Source: a virus. Taken from it: DNA of 64,000 bases. Every line of letters starts with the position of its first letter. Position 1 is the first letter of the stretch. The notes under the pieces were generated by a model. That model was not told where the DNA came from, did not search any database, and worked only from the letters and a program-made list of their open reading frames with translations. Positions 57,936 through 64,000 of the stretch are shown here, one piece after another. Location of the stretch: positions 1 through 64,000 of the IMG/VR virus record IMGVR_UViG_3300034351_000048. The stretch is one strand, 5' to 3'. A program made the translations under genes and the position numbers.

Positions 57936-59261
57936 ATGACTGATACACTTAGAATGAGTTTACCTTATAATGAATATGCTGAAAAGGCTTTATTAATAAA
58001 GATATTACAAAATATAGATAACGATATCATGGAAAACATGGTGTCGAGGCTTAAACCAAATGATTTTTATAATTCTGAATATAAGAAAATTTATAAGAAA
58101 TTTTATGATTTATATAATGCTGATAAGGAATTTACAAAATCTAATTTAATTGAAACTATGAATGACGGTTCTATTTTAGATGATACTCTTAGATCACTAA
58201 TGGAACCAAGTTATAACACGGATACTACGAACACTTTAATTAATGTGATAAAGCAAAAATCCTTATTGAGAGTTTTTATAAAAAAACAAACTGCCTTAAT
58301 TGAGAAGGCTTATCAAAGCGATAATTTAGAATCTTTAACAGAAGAAGCTAACCAGATATTTACACAATTATCTAATATGACTACAGATCAGGATTTGAAA
58401 CAAATTGGAGAAGATTTTGACAACTTCGTTTATGGGTTAGAAAAGAAAGTAGTTGGGCATATTATACCAACTTATTTGAAAGATCTTGATAATACAATAG
58501 TTGGGTTTAAAAAAGGCGAGTTTGTAACTTTAGCCGGTAGACCTGGAATGGGTAAGAGTGCTTACATGTCAACAATGGCAAAAAATCAAGCTCAACACGG
58601 ATTTAAAGTTGGTATTTATAGCTTAGAAATGACTAAAGATACCGTTTTTTCAAGGTTGGTTTGTGATATTTGTAATGTTGATTCAAAAAAGATTAGACAA
58701 CGAGATTTTACAAACGATGAAATAGAAAGAATTGTTGATAAAAGAAAAGAGATTAGAGATTTACCAATATATCTTAGTGATAGTCCTTATACGGATGTAT
58801 TAAAAATAAAAGCAAATGTCCGTAAATTACATAAACAAACAGGTATTGATATTCTATACATAGATTACCTTGATTATTTACTTAATTTTTCTGATAAAAA
58901 TGTAAATGTTAAAGATCAAATAGCAAACATCACAAAACATTTATCGCAATTAGCTAAGGAACTTGGAATAGTTGTTGTGTTACTATCACAATTAAACAGA
59001 GATATTGAAAGCCGAAAAGACAAAACACCTAAACTGTCAGATTTAAAGAATAGTTCAAATATTGAACAAGAAAGCGACATGGTGTTATTTGTGGATAGAC
59101 CTGACTATTACACTGATAAAAAGTATGAAGATAAAGAATGTGAAATAGCTTCTATACATATAGCTAAAAACAGGTCGGGTTCTCCTGGTAAGATAGATAT
59201 AGAATTTGAGAAGAAATATATAAGATTTAAAGATTTATCATCAGAAAATTTTGATTCTTGA
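57936..59261 (+). CDS. DnaB-like replicative helicase
   Basis: The 441-residue protein has an N-terminal helical domain, Walker A at 201-208 (GRPGMGKS) and Walker B with Asp310 (ILYIDYLDYL). Further DnaB motifs are VGIYSLEM, VVVLLSQLNRDIE and a terminal segment HIAKNRSGSPGKIDIEF. It unwinds DNA at the phage fork, loaded by the preceding initiator. AGGAG precedes the ATG. Confidence 0.95.
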   Translation: MTDTLRMSLPYNEYAEKALLIKILQNIDNDIMENMVSRLKPNDFYNSEYKKIYKKFYDLYNADKEFTKSNLIETMNDGSILDDTLRSLMEPSYNTDTTNTLINVIKQKSLLRVFIKKQTALIEKAYQSDNLESLTEEANQIFTQLSNMTTDQDLKQIGEDFDNFVYGLEKKVVGHIIPTYLKDLDNTIVGFKKGEFVTLAGRPGMGKSAYMSTMAKNQAQHGFKVGIYSLEMTKDTVFSRLVCDICNVDSKKIRQRDFTNDEIERIVDKRKEIRDLPIYLSDSPYTDVLKIKANVRKLHKQTGIDILYIDYLDYLLNFSDKNVNVKDQIANITKHLSQLAKELGIVVVLLSQLNRDIESRKDKTPKLSDLKNSSNIEQESDMVLFVDRPDYYTDKKYEDKECEIASIHIAKNRSGSPGKIDIEFEKKYIRFKDLSSENFDS

Positions 59262-59278
59262 TAAAATTTTATTATATT
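59251..59278 (+). promoter_or_regulatory. Candidate promoter for the second AntA-like gene
   Basis: TTGATT at 59251-59256 and TATATT at 59273-59278 are 16 bases apart, overlapping the end of the helicase gene. A weak version of the c4-like leader may follow, but its pairings are short. Confidence 0.4.
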
Positions 59279-59320
59279 ATAAATGATTTTCTAATTTTGA
59301 AAATTTAAATTGTTCATAAT

Positions 59321-59348
59321 TACCCTCCTTTATTGGAGGGGTATTTTA
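59321..59348 (+). promoter_or_regulatory. Hairpin before the second AntA-like gene
   Basis: TACCCTCC and GGAGGGGTA (59321-59343) pair over eight positions with one bulged G, followed by TTTT. It could be a terminator after the helicase or hairpin II of a degenerate leader element. Confidence 0.5.
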
Positions 59349-59364
59349 ACAAAGAGGAAATAAG

Positions 59365-60198
59365 ATGAGAGAATTTAATAGAAATGAGTTTGAATCTTTA
59401 GTAAAAATCCAAAACAATAATAAGTTACAAATAGATACTATAAATGCCCGTGATCTATGGGAATATTTGGAAGTGGATACTCGATTTAACGATTGGATAA
59501 AGAATCGTATTTATAAATATCAATTTGTTGAATCACACGATTATATATGCCTTACTAAAAAAAAAGAAACGCGTAGAAATGACGGTCAAAAAGGCTCTGC
59601 AGTCATTACTGAATACCATATTTCTATTAATATGGCAAAAGAGTTGTCTATGGTAGAAAACAGTAATCTTGGTAGGGCAGTAAGATTATATTATATAGAA
59701 TTAGAAAAAGAATTAAAAGAAATTAGAAATAATGATGATAGACAAACGGCTTTATGGGAAACAATAAGAGTAGAATCTAAAATAGAAAGAAAAGATTTTA
59801 CTGATTCTATACAATCTTTAGTAAATTATGCAATTGATATGGGTGCGAGTGATGGCGTTAAATGGTATTATAAGCACATTACAAGTGCTTTAAACAAAGC
59901 TCTTTTTAGAATAGAATCTTTACAAAAAGTTCATAAAAACCTAAGGGATGAAATAAGTTATATTCAATTAAGTCATATTATCACATTAGAAACTATCCTT
60001 AGAAATAGAATATTAGAAATGGTAAATATGGGGTTTGAATATAAGACAATATATGAGAATTTAAAGGAATTATGTATACAACAAGGAAAACTTATAGGCA
60101 AAGAAAAACCACGATATATTACAGAAAAAGAATACAAATCATGTATGAATAAAAAGGAATTAAAATTATATAGCAAAGATCAAAATTTATTATTTTAG
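59365..60198 (+). CDS. AntA/AntB-type antirepressor 2
   Basis: The first 110 residues match AntA (INARDLWEYLEVDTRFNDWI, QFVESHDYICL, TEYHISINMAKELSMVENS, GRAVRLYYIELEKEL). The C-terminal part is helical with NKALFRIESLQKVHKNLRDE, shared with the 8667 paralogue. AGAGGA precedes the ATG. The two paralogues lie at opposite ends of the window and on opposite strands. Target unknown. Confidence 0.85.
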   Translation: MREFNRNEFESLVKIQNNNKLQIDTINARDLWEYLEVDTRFNDWIKNRIYKYQFVESHDYICLTKKKETRRNDGQKGSAVITEYHISINMAKELSMVENSNLGRAVRLYYIELEKELKEIRNNDDRQTALWETIRVESKIERKDFTDSIQSLVNYAIDMGASDGVKWYYKHITSALNKALFRIESLQKVHKNLRDEISYIQLSHIITLETILRNRILEMVNMGFEYKTIYENLKELCIQQGKLIGKEKPRYITEKEYKSCMNKKELKLYSKDQNLLF

Positions 60199-60207
60199 GA
60201 GGAATTT

Positions 60208-60456
60208 ATGAGTAAAATTGATAAGAACTCACAGGCTTATGAAATAGTAAAAAATTTTTTATATTATATTTTATATACTTTATTAAGTCCGATTATCATT
60301 ATTATACCTACTTTGATAACGTTCGTATTATATAATAATGTTATTCGTTATACTTTTAATTTAAAAAATTTGGCTTTTTTAGAAATTTGGAGTATATTTA
60401 TTATTATATATATTATTATCTTAAGTTTTGTAAAATTTATTAAAAAATTTAATTAG
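60208..60456 (+). CDS. Two-helix membrane protein (82 aa)
   Basis: AGGAGG precedes the ATG. Residues about 18-43 and 55-78 are hydrophobic helices, with a basic C-terminus. It is cotranscribed with the antirepressor and HU-like genes. A holin-like or membrane-modulating role is possible, without evidence. Confidence 0.65.
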   Translation: MSKIDKNSQAYEIVKNFLYYILYTLLSPIIIIIPTLITFVLYNNVIRYTFNLKNLAFLEIWSIFIIIYIIILSFVKFIKKFN

Positions 60457-60467
60457 GATTTAAAATC

Positions 60468-60770
60468 TTGGATAAAAAAAAGTTTATAGAAGAATTTCAA
60501 TTATACTTAGCAATAAAAGGCGAAAGATATTCACACAGAAAATTAAAATTTATTGTAAGTTCTTTTTTTGAACTTATGGAAAAGGTTTTAATAGAAAATG
60601 AAGAGAACATAAAATTCAGTGAATTTGGCGTATTTAGTTCTTATATTAGAAAGCCGAGAGATTCATATGATCCTTATAATCGACAGAAAGTAAAAATTAA
60701 AATGTCTCGATATCCTAAATTTAAATTTTCTAAGAAATTACTTACAAGATTTAAAAAGAAAAGGATATGA
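60468..60770 (+). CDS. HU/IHF-like DNA-binding protein
   Basis: The protein matches the HU layout: an N-terminal helical pair (LKFIVSSFFELMEKVLIEN), IKFSEFGVFSSYIRKPRD in place of the GFGTF segment, and YPKFKFSKKLLTRFKKK at the end. It would bend DNA, for example at the origin or during packaging. The start is TTG at 60468 with AGGAT upstream. It lies after membrane and antirepressor genes. Confidence 0.75.
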   Translation: MDKKKFIEEFQLYLAIKGERYSHRKLKFIVSSFFELMEKVLIENEENIKFSEFGVFSSYIRKPRDSYDPYNRQKVKIKMSRYPKFKFSKKLLTRFKKKRI

Positions 60771-60772
60771 TT

Positions 60773-60949
60773 ATGGAACATCAAACATGTGCTTGTTGTG
60801 GGATTACCTTATATGATTCATCTAAGATTAGAACAATCTATTTACCAGATCATAACAAAGAAATATTATCGCTTGTATGTATAGATTGTTATAATAGATT
60901 GAAAAGTCAAAAGCATAAAACAGAGGAGATAAAAGATAATGAATGTTGA
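60773..60949 (+). CDS. Small zinc-ribbon-like protein (58 aa)
   Basis: The ATG at 60773 follows AAGGA by seven bases; 60767 abuts it. Two C-x2-C pairs (CACCG and CIDC) about 30 residues apart suggest one zinc site. The order differs from the other cysteine-cluster family. It overlaps the MazG-like gene by 11 bases. Confidence 0.65.
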   Translation: MEHQTCACCGITLYDSSKIRTIYLPDHNKEILSLVCIDCYNRLKSQKHKTEEIKDNEC

Positions 60950-61280
60950 TTTTAAATATTATACAGAAAGATCGTTAAGGACCTGTAATTATTATAACGA
61001 AATAAAAAAACATAATGACAACCCATATTTGATTGAGGAATTAGATTATAAACGTATGAATAATAATGCTATGGGTATAGGTGGAGAAAGTGGTGAAATA
61101 ATAGATATTTTAAAAAAACATTTACATCAAGGTAAAAATTTGGATAAAGAACATTTAAAAGAAGAGATTGGGGATTTGTTTTGGTATTTATCTAATTTAA
61201 TAAATCAAATGGGTTTTGATTTAAATGAAATTTTGGAAGAAAATATAAAAAAATTAGAGAATAGATACTTAAATTGTTGA
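60939..61280 (+). CDS. MazG-like nucleotide pyrophosphohydrolase
   Basis: The segment GGESGEIIDILKKHLHQG, then HLKEEIGDLFWYLSNLI, has the E-x2-E ... E-x2-D metal-binding arrangement of MazG and related all-alpha NTP pyrophosphatases. Such phage proteins may clear abnormal nucleotides or alter ppGpp-type signals. GGAG precedes the ATG. The stop lies inside the next promoter. Confidence 0.8.
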   Translation: MNVDFKYYTERSLRTCNYYNEIKKHNDNPYLIEELDYKRMNNNAMGIGGESGEIIDILKKHLHQGKNLDKEHLKEEIGDLFWYLSNLINQMGFDLNEILEENIKKLENRYLNC

Positions 61281-61305
61281 CTTTTTATAATTATTTTATT
61301 ACATT
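61277..61305 (+). promoter_or_regulatory. Promoter of the recombination cluster
   Basis: TTGACT at 61277-61282 overlaps the previous stop codon and TACATT at 61300-61305 is 17 bases away. It precedes the gene at 61342. Confidence 0.65.
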
Positions 61306-61341
61306 TAATATATCCTTACTAAATTATAAAAAGAGGTTTTT

Positions 61342-62253
61342 ATGAAATATATAAAAAATGATTTACCTAAAATGAGTATAAAAGGTAATGATTATGTTAA
61401 GGTGCACGAAAGAATCTTATTTTTTAGAGAGAATTACCCAGAATTTTCGATATTAACAGAAATATTAAATATTATTAACTCAAGTGTAGTTATTAAAGCT
61501 TCTATACTTGATGAAAAAAGGGAAATTAGGTTTACAGGATTAGCTTGTGGTTCTTTTGGGAATGAAAAAGAATTAGAAAAAACAGAAAGTGTGGCGGTAG
61601 GAAGAGCATTAGCTAACGCGGGCATTGGGATTATTGACGGCATAGCAAGTGCGGATGAGATGGCAAATTATTACAATAAAGCTGAAAATAATAATACACA
61701 AGATAAATCAACTCAAAGAACTAATACTAATACACAATCTTCTAAAAAACAATATAATAAGGTTAATAATGATGAACAATGGTATCAAATAGAAGAAAAG
61801 AAAAAAGGCTTCTTATATAAAAACAAAGATACTTTAAAAAAAGAATACTTAATTAGATACGATATACACAAGTTAGGAAATAAAAAATGGTATGTAAGTG
61901 AATCCCAAAAAGACAGGTTATTAGGAGATTATATAGATTCAATATCGGTTTTAGATGCGGATACAAAAAACGATACACAAGCCGTAACTTCTAATACTGA
62001 AAGAACAGATTTGACACCTATATTTATAGAATTATCAGATGTAATAGCGGATTCAAAAGAGTTGGCTCAGAAGTGTAAAGATCTATATGAGGATCAATCA
62101 GAAATGGGAAAAACTTTTAGAAAACAGATTATAGGATTTACAGGTAAAGATTTAAAAACGGTTACAGAAAAAGACCTTAACGAAATGATAAATATGATAA
62201 AAATTGGAGAAGATGAGATAATCAATAATATCAATAGTTTAGTAGCATTTTAA
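61342..62253 (+). CDS. Possible single-strand annealing protein (303 aa)
   Basis: The N-terminal 110 residues (VHERILFFRENYPEFSI, VVIKASILDE, TESVAVGRALANAGIGI, IASADEMANYY) resemble a common phage family with the T-x-AVGRAL pattern, linked in other phages to ssDNA-binding or Rad52-like annealing proteins. A low-complexity Asn/Thr linker follows, then a charged C-terminal domain. It stands beside a RuvC-like resolvase, which supports a recombination role. The call is not certain. Confidence 0.5.
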   Translation: MKYIKNDLPKMSIKGNDYVKVHERILFFRENYPEFSILTEILNIINSSVVIKASILDEKREIRFTGLACGSFGNEKELEKTESVAVGRALANAGIGIIDGIASADEMANYYNKAENNNTQDKSTQRTNTNTQSSKKQYNKVNNDEQWYQIEEKKKGFLYKNKDTLKKEYLIRYDIHKLGNKKWYVSESQKDRLLGDYIDSISVLDADTKNDTQAVTSNTERTDLTPIFIELSDVIADSKELAQKCKDLYEDQSEMGKTFRKQIIGFTGKDLKTVTEKDLNEMINMIKIGEDEIINNINSLVAF

Positions 62254-62262
62254 GGATTATAA

Positions 62263-63006
62263 ATGATTAAACAAAATGTTTTAGAAGCTTTGAACAAAGA
62301 ATATACCCTTATAGACTTATCCACTGATGTGGATAAGTCCCTTCTTTTTATTAATTATTTCAGCACATTTTTTCCTAATGTTGAAAGCACTTCATATATG
62401 GATGATAATAATGATAGGGTATTAATCTTATTATTGAAAAAATATGATTTTAAAATATTTAAAACATTTATGGAATTAACTTTTCTTTACGATAATTTTA
62501 AAAAATATGTAGTTCTATTTAGAAAGATGAAAAAAGGATTAATACCTATTTACAAAATGGATTTTTATGATATAGAAAAACATAGGTTATTTTATAGTAA
62601 TCTGTTATCATCACACCAAAGAAATACTACAAAAGCAGAATTAATTAAGTTGCATTTTGAAAACGATACACAAGTAGAAATTTTTGATACATATATTGAA
62701 AAGATAAAAAAAGAATATCAAGAAGTAATTTCAAAAGTATTTGATTACAATGTGTTTATGTATCATATAAATAAATATAGTATTATACCCATTGATGATT
62801 TTGATGAGAGTGATATAGATTTATATAATACCATGCATATATATAATATAGATACAAAAAAGATTGAGTATGAAAAATGTAAATTTTTATGTTTGAAAGG
62901 TAAAAAGATGTATGTGAAAAAAAATGGTAAAATGATACCTTATCACGAATTTTTGATTGATGAGAAACTAAAAATATTTGATTTTATAATTGGAGAAAAG
63001 AAATGA
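62263..63006 (+). CDS. Hypothetical protein (247 aa)
   Basis: AAGGAT precedes the ATG. The protein is mixed alpha/beta with no motif I recognise. An 11-bp perfect inverted repeat with DnaA-box sequence lies near its start (62314-62339). It overlaps the RuvC-like gene by four bases. Confidence 0.7.
   Translation: MIKQNVLEALNKEYTLIDLSTDVDKSLLFINYFSTFFPNVESTSYMDDNNDRVLILLLKKYDFKIFKTFMELTFLYDNFKKYVVLFRKMKKGLIPIYKMDFYDIEKHRLFYSNLLSSHQRNTTKAELIKLHFENDTQVEIFDTYIEKIKKEYQEVISKVFDYNVFMYHINKYSIIPIDDFDESDIDLYNTMHIYNIDTKKIEYEKCKFLCLKGKKMYVKKNGKMIPYHEFLIDEKLKIFDFIIGEKK
62314..62339 (+). repeat. Inverted DnaA-box pair inside a coding region
   Basis: GACTTATCCAC (62314-62324) and GTGGATAAGTC (62329-62339) are perfect inverted arms around TGAT. 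The minus strand contains a perfect TTATCCACA DnaA box (62336-62328), and the plus strand an 8-of-9 box. Coding constraint makes chance possible. Confidence 0.55.
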
Positions 63007-63512
63007 GAGTTTTGGCAGTTGACCCATCTATATTAGATTTAGGCATAGTAGTTATAAATGATCTAAACGATAGATTAAATATAATGGATACAAGACATGT
63101 AAATTTTAAACCTTCCACTAAAAAAAACTTAAAAACTGTAAAGAAACCGATGTTACAAAGATTTAAAGAATATTCAGATGTGGTTTTAGAATATATAGAT
63201 AAATATACCCCCGACTATATATGTATAGAAATGCCTTTTGTAAGAGTATCACAAAGAAGTCTTATTCTTTTAGTAAAATTTATAGGATATTTACTAAAAT
63301 GTTTTATGCTTAAAGTAGATGAGGCTCATATAATAGAGATAGACCCACAAGAGGTTAAAGGATTTATTACGGGTAATAGGCGTGGATCAAAAGAGGAAAT
63401 AAGGGATTTAATGGGTAAGTATTTCAGAGTAGATATGAGTGAACTTACATTAGATCAAAGTGATGCTATTGCTATAGCTTATACATGCTATTTTACAAAA
63501 ATCAATTCTTAA
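63003..63512 (+). CDS. RuvC-like Holliday junction resolvase
   Basis: The RNase H-like core shows Asp7 (LAVDPSILDLG), Glu76 (YICIEMPF) and Asp151/Asp154 (LDQSDAIAIAY), the layout of RuvC-type nucleases. The length of 169 residues fits. It would resolve branched DNA before packaging. It overlaps the preceding gene by four bases and follows a possible annealing protein. Confidence 0.85.
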   Translation: MRVLAVDPSILDLGIVVINDLNDRLNIMDTRHVNFKPSTKKNLKTVKKPMLQRFKEYSDVVLEYIDKYTPDYICIEMPFVRVSQRSLILLVKFIGYLLKCFMLKVDEAHIIEIDPQEVKGFITGNRRGSKEEIRDLMGKYFRVDMSELTLDQSDAIAIAYTCYFTKINS

Positions 63513-63531
63513 AATTTAATAGGAAAAATAT

Positions 63532-63858
63532 ATGGAAGAAAAATTTAATTTAATTAAAGTTTCTTTAAATAACTATGATTTTTTGTTATTTATAACTGAA
63601 GTAATGACAGATATTACATTACACCGTATAGAGAATGAAAATAAGGGTTATGGGCTAAATAATTCGGATTTGGATTTTTGTTATAATTGTATAGAATATT
63701 CTAAAAATAAGATTTTATCAAACAAACAGAAAGCTATGTTAGAAAAGATAATGTATAAATACAGAAAACAACTTTTAGGAATAATTTTTCAGAATCAATT
63801 TTATGTAAATGAATTAAATAAATCTATAAAAAAGGAAGTGGCTAATGAAATTCTTTGA
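63532..63858 (+). CDS. Hypothetical protein (108 aa)
   Basis: AGGAAA lies before the ATG. The product is helical and charged with no recognised motif. Its end overlaps the start of the next partial gene by 14 bases. Confidence 0.7.
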   Translation: MEEKFNLIKVSLNNYDFLLFITEVMTDITLHRIENENKGYGLNNSDLDFCYNCIEYSKNKILSNKQKAMLEKIMYKYRKQLLGIIFQNQFYVNELNKSIKKEVANEIL

Positions 63859-64000
63859 TATTGATGATAAAAGATTTTTGATAAAAGATACTATAAGAAA
63901 TAGAAAGACAATAAATATTAATTTGGAAAATGGAAACGGATATCATGAATGTAAGTTCTCATATGAATTTGATAAGATAGAACATGCTGAATATATAGAA
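63845..64000 (+). CDS. 5' part of an unidentified gene (partial)
   Basis: The ATG at 63845 follows AGGAAGTGG, and the frame stays open to the window end (52 codons, beginning MKFFDIDDKRFLIKDTI). No motif can be recognised from this part. It overlaps the previous gene, indicating coupling. Confidence 0.6.
   Translation, partial: MKFFDIDDKRFLIKDTIRNRKTININLENGNGYHECKFSYEFDKIEHAEYIE

Noticed and set aside
1-64000. CRISPR array
   Set aside because: No regularly spaced identical repeats with unique spacers are present. The only regular tandem repeat is the coding repeat of the tape measure gene.
1-64000. Integrase, attachment site or insertion sequence
   Set aside because: No tyrosine or serine recombinase or transposase motif was found, so temperate status cannot be claimed from this window despite the antirepressors.

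Overview
This window is a very AT-rich piece of a tailed-phage genome with a contractile tail (myovirus type), or of a prophage of the same kind. The evidence is a nearly complete late operon: terminase large subunit, portal, XkdF-type prohead protease, HK97-fold major capsid protein, connectors, tail sheath, tail tube, frameshifted tail chaperone, tape measure, and Mu/P2/PBSX-like baseplate genes. No integrase, rRNA or host housekeeping gene is visible. TAA, TAG and TGA all act as stops, ribosome binding sites are strong AGGAGG types, and promoters follow a TTGACT-N16/17-TATATT pattern. The host cannot be named from the sequence. An AT-rich bacterium read by a sigma-70-like polymerase is the safe statement.

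Layout. (1) 1-6.5 kb, plus strand: small early genes, a KilA-N protein, a ClpP-like protease and small cysteine-cluster proteins. (2) 6.5-9.5 kb, minus: small genes from a promoter at 8494-8522, and an AntA-type antirepressor with its own promoter and structured leader. (3) 9.7-10.9 kb, plus: a small cluster. (4) 10.9-16.9 kb, minus: a dTMP-kinase-like enzyme, a DnaN-like sliding clamp, an ankyrin protein and many small genes, all from a promoter at 16974-17002. (5) 17.1-19.6 kb, minus: an ORF6N-KilAC regulator, a sigma-region-4-like protein and unknown genes. (6) 19.7-51.7 kb, plus: the late operon, ending in adhesion proteins and a cluster of membrane-anchored Cys/His peptidase-like proteins plus a spanin-like protein. 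(7) 51.7-53.5 kb, minus: a pentapeptide-like protein, an ORF6N-ORF6C regulator and tRNA-Leu(UAA). (8) 53.6-64 kb, plus: RecB-like nuclease, two ORF6N regulators, an origin-bearing replication initiator, DnaB-like helicase, a second AntA antirepressor, HU-like protein, MazG-like protein, a possible annealing protein and a RuvC-like resolvase.

The most interesting system is regulatory. Four separate antirepressor-type genes (starts at 9467, 17868, 53138 and 55667, on both strands) are preceded by RNA leaders of one architecture with almost no shared primary sequence. Stem I has a 3' strand that is also complementary to the gene's own ribosome binding site. The loop of stem I pairs with a downstream segment (a 7-bp pseudoknot in three copies, 5 bp in the fourth), followed by a small hairpin and an RTGAA segment. 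Each element keeps its pairings while changing the bases, so each looks like a self-specific switch. The layout recalls the c4 antisense RNA that controls ant in phages P1 and P7, but the pseudoknot arrangement and the four parallel copies appear unusual. One leader lies downstream of a tRNA-Leu in what appears to be the same transcript.

Other strong signals are a -1 frameshift site (A AAA AAG) in the tail chaperone pair, a likely nested scaffold start inside the prohead protease gene, three iterons inside the replication initiator gene, a 26-copy 11-residue repeat in the tape measure protein, six dispersed intergenic hairpins, and a family of small cysteine-cluster proteins in which one module is fused to another domain.
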